Source: LH-M37 sp032251315 (GTDB lineage: Bacteria > Pseudomonadota > Gammaproteobacteria > SZUA-229). Taken from it: a DNA stretch of 10,708 bases. The translations under genes and the position numbers were made by a program. Below the pieces are notes generated by a model. It did no database searches, was not told the origin of the DNA, and saw only the letters and a list, made by a program, of their open reading frames with translations. The DNA lies in assembly GCA_032251315.1 (NCBI GenBank), contig JAVVEE010000079.1:1-10708 (forward strand). The letters run 5' to 3'. Positions 1-6,970 of this stretch are shown here, piece after piece. Numbering within the stretch: the stretch's first letter is position 1; the number at the start of each line of letters is the position of its first letter.

Positions 1-255
1 TACGCTCGGCAGCAGCATCCCTGCTGCTGACGGTCTTGATTGAAGGGTATCCTTTCCATGCGTTTTGTTAGTAAGTCGGCTCTCATGCGGCCGGGCGCTT
101 CTCTTCGCTTTTCCCCAAAACAAATCCTGATTTCTGATCTGACTGTAACCTCACGCGCATTTCGCTATGAATCCGGCTGAATGATATGGCTGCTACGTCG
201 ATTTATTTCACTACTTTCTATAACACCGAAAAATTCAAGACAGCGTGACAACCAT
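1..255. other. Non-coding left flank with one hairpin
   Basis: No convincing gene is visible in this stretch. It lies downstream of the leftward exonuclease gene. Near the edge, CAGCAGC (10-16) and GCTGCTG (23-29) form a perfect 7-bp inverted repeat around a 6-base loop. The pairing can slip to 9-15/21-27. No T-run follows on either strand, so it is not a standard intrinsic terminator. A short plus-strand reading frame at 58-180 (40 residues) has no recognisable domain and is not called. No intrinsic terminator for the exonuclease gene is obvious here. Confidence 0.5.
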
Positions 256-984
256 TCATAACCACAACTCGCCAACGGGCGTGTCGGGCGAATAGTGCCG
301 GGCGACCTGAGCCTGAAAAAGTTCGGCGGTGGCCATGGCATCGACTTTGGCGTGGTGCGAGACGTAGTCAGGCAGGCCGTAACGTGTACGGCTGTCGGCC
401 AGACGGATTGATTCCTGGGGCAAGCCCATGAACCGCCGCAACCGGGCCATCATGCCCTGTCGGGTCGAGATTGCCTCGATGGTCATGGTATCGATGAGCG
501 GAAACAGGCAGTGCTCACCTCTTCGCGCCACCACTGCTGCATCCAGAAACGGGCGCTCGATATTGCGAAAATGCACTACCGGAATGTGTCCACTCAGGGC
601 ATCCAGAACCTCACCCAACACGGCATCCAGGTCGGGCGCATTCGCCACTTCGCTGTGAGTAATATGATGAATTTCGATGGAGCTGACATTCAGTACGCCG
701 GCAGGCTTGACCAGCCAGTAGTGCCCGGCGGAAGGTCGAATACGCTCGAGCGTGAAGGGCACCATGCCGATCGAGACGATGCCGTCACGGCGGGCGTTCA
801 TGCCGGTGGTTTCGAAATCCAGCGCCATGAACGTGAGCTCGCGCAGTGGCGTCTGCACATCGGGCAGACCGGCTGAATAAAAACGTCGCAGATCCAGGTC
901 GTGGCAGAGCTGGGCTTGCTGCTCAAAATAGGATGCCCAGTCAGACGTCGCCCCAGACTGAGATTTGGCGTTCCACATAGCCAC
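256..984 (-). CDS. DEDDh-family 3'-5' exonuclease (DnaQ-like)
   Basis: A 242-residue protein with the RNase T/DnaQ exonuclease fold, expected to remove nucleotides from 3' ends using two metal ions. The ExoI motif is ALDFETTG (D56, E58), followed by GIVSIGMV. The ExoIII motif is HHAKVDAMATAELF, giving catalytic H210 and D215. The ExoII region reads VVHFRNIERPFLD. Aligned on the usual HNxxFD it puts E143 where Asp is normal, with D148 a little later, so the third acidic ligand is atypical. The roughly 50 residues before ExoI match no domain I know. The longest frame starts at GTG (984), but GAGG at 987-984, overlapping the upstream stop, lies five bases before ATG at 978. I prefer ATG 978 (240 residues). 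The start is one base past the end of the DUF294 gene, so the two are translationally coupled. The substrate (DNA, RNA or a small nucleotide) is unknown. It is not the polymerase III epsilon subunit itself, because the context and N-terminus differ. Confidence 0.88.
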   Translation of the reverse strand: MAMWNAKSQSGATSDWASYFEQQAQLCHDLDLRRFYSAGLPDVQTPLRELTFMALDFETTGMNARRDGIVSIGMVPFTLERIRPSAGHYWLVKPAGVLNVSSIEIHHITHSEVANAPDLDAVLGEVLDALSGHIPVVHFRNIERPFLDAAVVARRGEHCLFPLIDTMTIEAISTRQGMMARLRRFMGLPQESIRLADSRTRYGLPDYVSHHAKVDAMATAELFQAQVARHYSPDTPVGELWL

Positions 985-985
985 C

Positions 986-2887
986 TCAGCGATTCGGCAT
1001 CGGGTAACGAAAGCGCAGGAATTTCTGTGCGTTGCTCAACACCTGAAAGGCATCTTTGAGATTGTGACGCTCGATATCAGAGACATTTTCCGGTTCGATA
1101 TTATTATCGGGCTGATGCTCCAGTCGCAGATCATGCGCCTGATGGCGGATGCGAACCATGGCGATGACTTCGAGCGCATAACGCAGTTTATCCGCCTGCC
1201 CGGCCGGCAGCGTACCCGCCAGCTCGATGTCATCTAAACGTTCAAAGGAGTTCTGCGCAGTCGAAGCTATCGCCAGCGCATGAATGCGTATGACATCGAC
1301 CATCGGTGCCGTGCCCCGGCGTTTGAGATTGATGGAGTTTCGCTGCTTACCGTCTTTCTCCATCACAAAAGTACGAAAAAATCCCAGCGGCGGCGTGCGG
1401 CTGAGGGCATTGCGGGCCAGCGCCGCGAGAAAACGCGGGTTCTTGCCGGCGCGGCTCGCAATCAGATCCTGTAGAGTCTCGACAAAACGCTCCACGCCAT
1501 AAACAGCATCAAGATCAAAAAAGATGGAGCTGTGCAACAGCCGCTGGGGATCAGGCTCAGCAATCCACTCTTCAAAATAACGCTTCCAGACCGAAAGCGG
1601 CTGACGCCACTGCGCATTGGTTGCCATGACGCCACCGCTGCAATAGGGATAGCCACAGGCGTGCATGCCGTCACTGACCCGTTTTGCCAGCTCTAGAAAA
1701 TAAGCATCGTGCTGCTCGGGATCAAAGCGGTCATCGAGAATGAGCGCATGATCCTGATCGGTGGTCACCGTCTGCTCATCACGGGCCATGGAACCGTTGA
1801 CCATAAAGCAGTAAGGAACCGGCGCAGGACCGAGTTCGGTTTCGGCGAGTTCAAGCAATCGACGAACCAGACTGCGACCTACCGTAGTCATGGCGCTGCC
1901 GATCATCTTCGAGCTGGCGCCTTCATCTGCCAGCTGGACAAAGGCTGCGCGTAAATCGGGCATCAGTCGCGCCAGACCCTTGACGTTAGGCTGAGAGAAA
2001 ATGTTGCTGACCAGATACAGACTGCTCTTGGTTTCATAACGCACGATATCCGACAGATGCACCACGCCCACCGGGCGGCGACGGTGCAACACCGGCAGGT
2101 GATGGACATTGTTGCGCAGCATCGCCAGCATGGCTTCATAGATGGTCTCATCCGACTGAATCGTGACCAGTCCCTCATGCTTGATGTCTGCCAGACGCGT
2201 CTGCGCCGAGCCACCCTCGGCCAGCACGCGTACGCGAAAGTCGTGATCGGTGAGAATGCCGGTCATGCGCCATGTAGTGGGGTCATCAAACTGGCGAAAG
2301 GCATCTTCATCGCCCTCTTCGGCGGGTGCCAGCAGCAATACCGAGGAGACATAAGACTCGGTCATCAGCCGCGCGGCCTCTTCAACCGTACCCGATTCTT
2401 CGATGCTCACCGGCAGGCGACTGAGCAGACTGCGCACCCGCGTGATCATCATGTCATTCTTGCGCACGCTCTGTTCGACCGTTGCTTTCAGCCGCGAACC
2501 GGAGAGTTCGACAAAGTCGGCAAAATTTTCATCCTCCGTGCAGAGGCGGTCGAAGACGGCTTCAGGAATCAGGTAGAGCAGCGTATCCTCAATTGCCTTT
2601 GCCGGAAAGCGCACGCGTCGGGTGCGCAGCAGTCCGGTTTGGCCGAAGATGTCGCCTTCCCCCAACCGATTATAGAGTTCGGCATTATGGCGATAAACCT
2701 CCACGGCGCCACTTCGAATATAGTAGAGCGAATGGATAGGCTCACCGAATTCAAAGATCGATGAACCGGCCTGAAAATAGGTGGTTTCCACTGATGATGC
2801 TACCGTTTCCAGCAGCTCTTCGCTGAGGCGATCAAACGGTGCGGAATGACCGATATGCTCAGCAATTTCCCGTACTTCTGCTTCCAT
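986..2887 (-). CDS. cNMP-binding/CBS/DUF294 putative nucleotidyltransferase
   Basis: A 633-residue soluble multidomain signalling protein. Domains in order: a cyclic-nucleotide-binding-like barrel (about 15-125, with GEGDIFGQTGLL at 76-87); a CBS pair (about 150-290, with GILTDHDFRVRVLA and PVGVVHLSDIVRYE), which in other proteins binds adenine nucleotides; a GlnD-like DUF294 nucleotidyltransferase (about 320-470) with G365-S366, R369, E371 and metal-binding D377/D379 in TDQDHALI; and a helical C-terminal substrate domain (about 480-625). The family is annotated as a putative nucleotidyltransferase, but its target is not established. The cNMP pocket is degenerate: the usual FGE reads FGQ (Q83). 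R93 may be the phosphate-contact Arg, but the alignment is uncertain. ATG 2887 is the likely start; its ribosome site is weak (TGGG two bases upstream, or GAGG 12 bases upstream). The exonuclease gene begins one base after the stop, so the two proteins are probably made together. Family certain, biochemical role open. Confidence 0.93.
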   Translation of the reverse strand: MEAEVREIAEHIGHSAPFDRLSEELLETVASSVETTYFQAGSSIFEFGEPIHSLYYIRSGAVEVYRHNAELYNRLGEGDIFGQTGLLRTRRVRFPAKAIEDTLLYLIPEAVFDRLCTEDENFADFVELSGSRLKATVEQSVRKNDMMITRVRSLLSRLPVSIEESGTVEEAARLMTESYVSSVLLLAPAEEGDEDAFRQFDDPTTWRMTGILTDHDFRVRVLAEGGSAQTRLADIKHEGLVTIQSDETIYEAMLAMLRNNVHHLPVLHRRRPVGVVHLSDIVRYETKSSLYLVSNIFSQPNVKGLARLMPDLRAAFVQLADEGASSKMIGSAMTTVGRSLVRRLLELAETELGPAPVPYCFMVNGSMARDEQTVTTDQDHALILDDRFDPEQHDAYFLELAKRVSDGMHACGYPYCSGGVMATNAQWRQPLSVWKRYFEEWIAEPDPQRLLHSSIFFDLDAVYGVERFVETLQDLIASRAGKNPRFLAALARNALSRTPPLGFFRTFVMEKDGKQRNSINLKRRGTAPMVDVIRIHALAIASTAQNSFERLDDIELAGTLPAGQADKLRYALEVIAMVRIRHQAHDLRLEHQPDNNIEPENVSDIERHNLKDAFQVLSNAQKFLRFRYPMPNR

Positions 2888-2934
2888 TACCCAGTTATAC
2901 CTCGATGCAATTCGGTTTAGATATTTATCCGCAT

Positions 2935-2981
2935 GGATTATTCAATCCTGCTTTTTTATGCTGTATTTAACTTTGATACAA
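2935..2981 (-). promoter_or_regulatory. Possible sigma-70 promoter and palindrome for the DUF294 gene
   Basis: Reading leftward, TTGTAT (2981-2976) and TAAAAA (2958-2953) are separated by 17 bases, each matching four of six consensus bases. An A/T run just upstream (2998-2984) could act as an UP element. The predicted start, near 2946, falls inside the interrupted palindrome GGATT-attc-AATCC (2935-2948), which could be an operator. The resulting leader would be about 60 bases. This rests on motif matching only. Confidence 0.3.
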
Positions 2982-3106
2982 GCTTAAAAAAATCTACTTT
3001 TTAAGCGTTATATTTAGAATTCATAAAACACGGGATACAGCCTATCAGAAAAACAGAAGTACGCTTAAATCAGGGTGACTTTCTCGGCGCCATTTACAAG
3101 CTTAAA
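2978..3106. repeat. Cluster of four GCTTAAA motifs, two pairing as a hairpin
   Basis: The heptamer GCTTAAA occurs at 2982-2988, 3063-3069 and 3100-3106, and inverted (TTTAAGC) at 3000-3006. Copies one and four share the longer ACAAGCTTAAA (2978-2988 and 3096-3106). Copies two and three share ACGCTTAAA in opposite orientation (3000-3008 and 3061-3069). Copies one and two also form a perfect 9-bp inverted repeat, GCTTAAAAA / TTTTTAAGC, with a 7-base loop (2982-3006). The cluster lies between the htpX stop and the predicted promoter of the DUF294 gene. It could be a multi-site operator or AT-rich curved DNA. No T-run follows the hairpin, so it is a poor intrinsic terminator. Confidence 0.55.
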
Positions 3107-3112
3107 CCTGCT

Positions 3113-3970
3113 TCATCGCATTTTTGCAGCCAGCTCTTTCAGACGACGCACTCTGTCGGTGACCTGAGGATGGGTGCGCAATAAGGGTGGAATGGGATCA
3201 CGTTTAGGCTGCATAAATATTTTCTCAAGCCAGTTCCATTGATAGGTTTCTATTTTTTCCAGCGCCGAGGCCAGGCTTAATGGATCTTCGGTAAGGCGAA
3301 CTGCTTCGAGATCGGCACTGAACTCACGGCTGCGCGATAATGCCAGTTGCAAAAGTGTGCTGAAAAAAGGTGCCACCATCAAAATTATCAGCAGCAACCA
3401 CGGCACCGGCTCGTCAGCCAGAATGTACAACGGAATATAGATCAGGATAAGAATGGAGCCGACCATAGCCATGGTGGCAGTCAGGTTAGCAATGACCGAA
3501 GCGATCATCATCACCAGCAAATCATTACCGCGAATATGACTGATTTCATGTGCCAGAACAGCGGTTAATTCCCGCGTATTCAGCCGGCGAAGCATGTTAT
3601 AACTTATTATAATTGAAGTGTTTGAATTCAATCCTGCGGTAAAAACATCCATAAGTTTTCCCGGGATGAGATAGATTGTGGGGATATTTTTTATCCCGGC
3701 ACGTCGGCACAATCGGACCACAATGTCATATAGATGAGGCGCCTCTTCGGGTCTCAATATTTTTGCGTCGTGCTTCATAAAAATAAAATGGGGAGGTATC
3801 CGCGCAGCGCCGATAAAAATAATAATGCCTGCAATCAAAAACCAGAGAATGCCAATTGGCCCGAGCAATAACCAGCCGATCAAACCCAATAAGCTCAGCA
3901 TAGCCACCAGCAAAATAAGTGAATGCAGGTAATTGCGTAAAGTATCGGTCAGGGAAACCATGCTGTTCAT
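3113..3970 (-). CDS. htpX: HtpX-like membrane zinc metalloprotease (peptidase family M48)
   Basis: A 285-residue integral membrane protease, close to the 293 residues of E. coli HtpX, which degrades misfolded membrane proteins on the cytoplasmic side. Two hydrophobic segments lie near the N-terminus (about 17-54). The zinc site HEISH (H141, E142, H145) follows, then two more hydrophobic segments (about 151-184 and 189-210), then SREFSAD with the third ligand E216 and D220, and a C-terminal THPQVTDRVRRLKEL typical of M48 proteases. This order matches the HtpX layout. One oddity is MDVFTAG at 107-113, where the family usually has NAF. The start at ATG 3970 has no strong ribosome site; a second ATG lies at 3961. 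The gene follows rhlE after 89 bases with no clear terminator between, so readthrough is possible. Base composition is AT-richer than the neighbours: a 60-base sample at 3601-3660 has 17 G or C, against 33 in rhlE at 4321-4380. It could be another M48 subgroup rather than strict HtpX. Confidence 0.88.
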   Translation of the reverse strand: MNSMVSLTDTLRNYLHSLILLVAMLSLLGLIGWLLLGPIGILWFLIAGIIIFIGAARIPPHFIFMKHDAKILRPEEAPHLYDIVVRLCRRAGIKNIPTIYLIPGKLMDVFTAGLNSNTSIIISYNMLRRLNTRELTAVLAHEISHIRGNDLLVMMIASVIANLTATMAMVGSILILIYIPLYILADEPVPWLLLIILMVAPFFSTLLQLALSRSREFSADLEAVRLTEDPLSLASALEKIETYQWNWLEKIFMQPKRDPIPPLLRTHPQVTDRVRRLKELAAKMR

Positions 3971-4059
3971 TTGGCAATAATTACATACCTTGAAGCATAT
4001 AAATACGGCTGTTTGTTCAGGGTAAATTCGTAATAAAAAATGCTGCTGGTCAGTGCGAC

Positions 4060-5325
4060 TTATCTGGCTTTTTTCTTTCTGCTGACTTTAGCGCTGCGAT
4101 TTTTCATGCTGCCGATATCTGACTGGCTGGCTTTGTTAGTGCGCGCCGGACGAGCATTGCCAGCCACCTTGTTCAACAGCGACTCCCGGCTGCCCGCAGC
4201 ATAGCCCGGCATTTTGATGCGCTTGATGCGGTCACCAATCAGCTTTTCGATGTTATTCAGCGAACGCTCCTCTTCGCGGCTGACAAACGAAATGGCCTGG
4301 CCGGTGCTGCCCGCGCGACCGGTGCGACCGACACGGTGTACATAGTCTTCGGCCAGATAGGGCAGATTGAAGTTGACCACATGATCCAGCCCCTGAATAT
4401 CCAGACCGCGGGCGGCGACTTCGGTGGCGATCAGCACCTGAACTTTGTCGGCCTTGAAATCGGCGATGGCGCGGCGGCGTGCGCCCTGGCTTTTCTCACC
4501 GTGGCAGATTGCCGCTTTGATATGCACCTGTTTCAGATTATTCATCAGCTCGTCGGCCTGCGCCCGGGTGCTGGTAAAAACCAGTACCTTGAACCAGTTG
4601 TGCTGTTCGATCAGTTCCACGAACAGCGCCGCCTTGCGATGCTCTTCCACCGGGTAGACCACATGCTCGACGGTATCGGCGATGGCATTCTGCCTGGCCG
4701 CGCTGATCACTTCATGATTGCTCAGTATTTTTTTGGCCAGTTCCTTCACCGGCTGCGACATGGTGGCGGAAAACAGCAGCGTCTGACGCTTTCTCGGGGT
4801 TTTCTGCAACAGCGCCAGCACGTCGGTGATAAAGCCCATGTCCAGCATACGGTCGGCTTCATCAAGCACAACAAACTCGACGCTGCCGAGATTTATGCTG
4901 TTCTGCACCACCAGCTCCAGCAAACGCCCGGGCGTAGCGACGACGATGTCGATACCAGCTCGGAGCTTCTTCTCCTGCGCGCTGATCTTAACGCCGCCAT
5001 ACAGCGCGGTGACCGTGAGCGGCAGGAACTGCGCATAACGGCTGATGGTTTCCGTCAGCTGCTCAGCCAGCTCGCGGGTGGGGGTAAGAATTAACGCGCG
5101 CGGACTGCCCGGCAGGGTCGGTTTCGGGTTAGCGTGCATCTGCTGAAGAATCGGCAGCGCGAAGGCCGCGGTCTTGCCGGTGCCGGTCTGAGCCGTAGCC
5201 AGCAGGTCCTTGCCGCGCCGCGCCGGAATAATGGCCAGCTCCTGAATAGCGGTCATTTCGTTGTAGCCGCAGGCATCCAGAGCGCGCTGAATTTCGGGAG
5301 CTAGATCTAAAGACGAAAATATCAT
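4060..5325 (-). CDS. rhlE: DEAD-box ATP-dependent RNA helicase RhlE
   Basis: A 421-residue cytoplasmic RNA helicase that uses ATP to unwind short RNA duplexes; E. coli RhlE is linked to ribosome assembly and RNA decay. All core motifs are present: Walker A AQTGTGKT (45-52), PTREL (82-86), TPGR (131-134), DEAD within LDEADRMLDMGF (155-158), SAT (186-188), TEVAARGLDI (301-310) and HRVGRTGRAG (330-339). The RhlE-type IPGY element appears as KMPGY (371-375). A short basic tail follows (about 390-421, ending KKKAR), shorter than the tail of the E. coli protein. The Q motif departs from the usual GYxxPTPIQ: here it is GYNEMTAIQ, keeping Q28 but losing both prolines. The start ATG 5325 has AGGA six bases upstream (5335-5332). 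It probably has its own promoter, since a terminator ends the ppnN transcript upstream. Confidence 0.95.
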   Translation of the reverse strand: MIFSSLDLAPEIQRALDACGYNEMTAIQELAIIPARRGKDLLATAQTGTGKTAAFALPILQQMHANPKPTLPGSPRALILTPTRELAEQLTETISRYAQFLPLTVTALYGGVKISAQEKKLRAGIDIVVATPGRLLELVVQNSINLGSVEFVVLDEADRMLDMGFITDVLALLQKTPRKRQTLLFSATMSQPVKELAKKILSNHEVISAARQNAIADTVEHVVYPVEEHRKAALFVELIEQHNWFKVLVFTSTRAQADELMNNLKQVHIKAAICHGEKSQGARRRAIADFKADKVQVLIATEVAARGLDIQGLDHVVNFNLPYLAEDYVHRVGRTGRAGSTGQAISFVSREEERSLNNIEKLIGDRIKRIKMPGYAAGSRESLLNKVAGNARPARTNKASQSDIGSMKNRSAKVSRKKKAR

Positions 5326-5373
5326 GGTATATCCTGGGTAGAGTGCGCTACAGTCAAAAAAATGGTGAAGGGA

Positions 5374-5402
5374 ATTATAAAGATTTTCTCACCGTTCGGT
5401 GA
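5374..5402 (-). promoter_or_regulatory. Probable rhlE promoter
   Basis: A perfect TATAAT on the minus strand (5379-5374) lies about 50 bases before the rhlE start. The hexamer at 17-bp spacing (TCACCG, 5402-5397) matches TTGACA poorly and is covered by a palindrome, so the promoter may depend on a bound protein. Predicted transcription start is near 5367, giving a leader of about 42 bases. It lies downstream of the ppnN terminator, which supports an independent rhlE transcript. Confidence 0.5.
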
Positions 5403-5420
5403 GGTTGATTGTGAGGTGAG
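5388..5420. promoter_or_regulatory. Operator-like palindrome plus extra half-site before rhlE
   Basis: CTCACCG-tt-CGGTGAG (5388-5403) is a 16-bp inverted repeat with perfect 7-bp arms. A further GGTGAG half-site lies at 5415-5420, and GTGAGGT occurs as a direct repeat at 5399-5405 and 5411-5417. The palindrome covers the -35 position of the rhlE promoter and has no T-run on either side, so a protein-binding site is more likely than a terminator. In E. coli, rhlE is controlled by the TetR-family regulator CecR; whether a homologue acts here cannot be seen. Confidence 0.5.
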
Positions 5421-5425
5421 AGCTT

Positions 5426-5460
5426 GTAAAAACATTAGTCCACATTGATCTGCGGACTAA
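5426..5460 (-). terminator. Intrinsic terminator of ppnN
   Basis: On the minus strand the RNA forms a 10-bp stem, UUAGUCCGCA with UGUGGACUAA (5460-5451 and 5444-5435), including one G-U pair, around a GAUCAA loop. UGUUUUUAC follows directly, with the U-run at 5432-5428. On the plus strand the G-U position becomes an A-C mismatch and no such T-run follows, so the signal is oriented for ppnN. It starts about 30 bases past the ppnN stop. Confidence 0.8.
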
Positions 5461-5490
5461 AACTCTAATCATTCACCGCCATCAAATCAG

Positions 5491-6861
5491 CTATTTAACA
5501 ATCCGGTAACAGGGTTCGTAAACTTCGCCCGGCAGTTTCATTCTGGTCTGTTCCACAAATGAGGTGAGCAGAGTGTCCATTTTATCCATGATGTCGGCAT
5601 CGCCCCTGATCTCGAAATGGCCGTACTGTTCGATGGCGCGGATGCCTTCATCTTTAACATTACCGGCGACGATGCCGGAGAAGGCGCGGCGCAGGTTGGC
5701 GGCGAGCAGGTGCGGCGGCTGGTCTTTATGCAGTTTCAGGTTGCGCATGTTTTCGTGCGTGGGTTTGAACTCGTGCTGAAATTCCTGATCGATTTTCAGT
5801 CGCCAGTTAAAGTAAAAGGCGTCACCTGCTTTTAAGCGATAGTCGCGCACCTGCTGGATGCCGGTGTGCATGGCCTGGGCCACTTTTACCGGATCATCAA
5901 TAATAATCTGATAGAGCTTCTGCACCTCCTTGCCCAGGATGTCGGCCAGAAACGCATCAATCGCCTTGAAGTAATCGGCGGCTGAAGCCGGGCCGGTCAA
6001 AACCAGGGGGAAAGGCATGTCCTGATTATCGGGGTGCAGGAGCACACCGAGTACAAAAAGAATCTCTTCTGCGGTGCCCGCCCCGCCCGGATAGACGACG
6101 ATGCCGTGGCCAACGCGAACAAACGCTTCGAGGCGTTTTTCGATGTCCGGCATGATCACCAGATTATTGACAATGGGGTTGGGCGATTCGGCGGCAATAA
6201 TGCCCGGTTCACTGATGCCCAGATACTGGCCGTTGCCGATGCGCTGTTTGGCGTGACCGATGGTGGCACCTTTCATCGGGCCTTTCATGGCCCCCGGGCC
6301 ACAGCCGGTGCAGATATCCAGACCGCGCAAGCCCATCTCATAGCCGACCACCTTGCTGTAGTCATATTCATGGCGGGAAATGGAGTGGCCGCCCCAGCAC
6401 ACCACCATATTGGGATCGCACTGGGCATGAAGAACTTCGGCGTTACGCAGAATGTGGAACACCGCGTTGCTGACGCCTTCCGACTGTGTCATGTCTATAT
6501 TGGGGTTCTCGGTAATCATTTCGTAGGTATAAATAACGTCGCGCAATACCGCAAACAGATGCTCGTTAATGCCCTTGATGATCTCGCCGTCAACAAAGGC
6601 GATGGCCGGTGCGCCGGTGACCTGTAGCTTGATGCCGCGCTCGACCTGGAGCACCCGAATCTCGAAAGAGCGATAACGCTCCAGCAATTTTTTGCCGTCA
6701 TCCATGCGGTTGCCGCAGTTCAGCACCGCCAGTGAGCAGTTACGAAACAGCTCATAAAGCCCGCCCTGACTGTGATCAAGCAGTCTGGCCACCTCATATT
6801 TGGAGAGCAGATCCAGGCGCCCGGTGGGTGAGATGATGGCGTCGACGACTTTGTATTTCAT
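5491..6861 (-). CDS. ppnN: Pyrimidine/purine nucleotide 5'-monophosphate nucleosidase PpnN
   Basis: A 456-residue cytoplasmic enzyme, nearly the same length as E. coli PpnN (YgdH, 454). It hydrolyses nucleoside monophosphates such as GMP to the free base and ribose 5-phosphate, and the E. coli enzyme is activated by (p)ppGpp. Layout: N-terminal PpnN domain (about 1-140), central LOG/Rossmann domain (about 150-340) and C-terminal PpnN domain (about 340-456). The LOG signature PGGAGTAEE is at 258-266, preceded by CTGCGPGAMKGPMKGA at 184-199, which shapes the phosphate-binding site. The start ATG 6861 has AAAGG six bases upstream (6872-6868). The gene is divergent from cvfB and ends in a clear terminator, so it is probably monocistronic. 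Length and domain order set it apart from short LOG-type cytokinin-activating proteins. Confidence 0.96.
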   Translation of the reverse strand: MKYKVVDAIISPTGRLDLLSKYEVARLLDHSQGGLYELFRNCSLAVLNCGNRMDDGKKLLERYRSFEIRVLQVERGIKLQVTGAPAIAFVDGEIIKGINEHLFAVLRDVIYTYEMITENPNIDMTQSEGVSNAVFHILRNAEVLHAQCDPNMVVCWGGHSISRHEYDYSKVVGYEMGLRGLDICTGCGPGAMKGPMKGATIGHAKQRIGNGQYLGISEPGIIAAESPNPIVNNLVIMPDIEKRLEAFVRVGHGIVVYPGGAGTAEEILFVLGVLLHPDNQDMPFPLVLTGPASAADYFKAIDAFLADILGKEVQKLYQIIIDDPVKVAQAMHTGIQQVRDYRLKAGDAFYFNWRLKIDQEFQHEFKPTHENMRNLKLHKDQPPHLLAANLRRAFSGIVAGNVKDEGIRAIEQYGHFEIRGDADIMDKMDTLLTSFVEQTRMKLPGEVYEPCYRIVK

Positions 6862-6894
6862 ACTAAACCTTTGCTGTTAACTAAAACTTGAATC

Positions 6895-6926
6895 ATTCTA
6901 GCCGCTTTTATGGCATACCGATATGC
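6895..6926 (-). promoter_or_regulatory. Possible ppnN promoter with small palindrome
   Basis: A TAGAAT -10-like hexamer lies on the minus strand at 6900-6895, giving a leader of about 27 bases to the ppnN start. No good -35 is seen at 16-18 bases. Instead that position is covered by the interrupted palindrome GCATA-ccga-TATGC (6913-6926). The site is weak and rests on position and motif only. Confidence 0.25.
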
Positions 6927-6970
6927 TGCCGCTGGCCGTGTTGAAAAGATAAAGCCATTGCAGGTCTGCT

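Noticed and set aside
58..180. 40-residue open frame in the left flank
   Set aside because: No recognisable domain, only a weak upstream purine stretch, and a length expected by chance.
2057..2764. 235-codon open frame on the plus strand inside the DUF294 gene
   Set aside because: Antisense to a gene with full domain support; its own translation is not recognisable and has no ribosome site of note.
3982..3992. Start-stop mini-frame (AAGGTATGTAA on the minus strand) upstream of htpX
   Set aside because: The ribosome site is only one base from the ATG, too close to work well, and such a short match is likely by chance.
4021..4059. Possible terminator after rhlE (T-run ATTTTTTATT on the minus strand)
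   Set aside because: The T-run is real, but no stem longer than 3-4 bp can be drawn just before it.
4336..5094. 252-codon open frame on the plus strand inside rhlE
   Set aside because: It lies antisense to a gene with every DEAD-box motif intact; its translation shows no domain and follows from the codon pattern of rhlE.
6034..6627. 197-codon open frame on the plus strand inside ppnN
   Set aside because: Antisense shadow of the LOG domain region; no independent evidence of coding.
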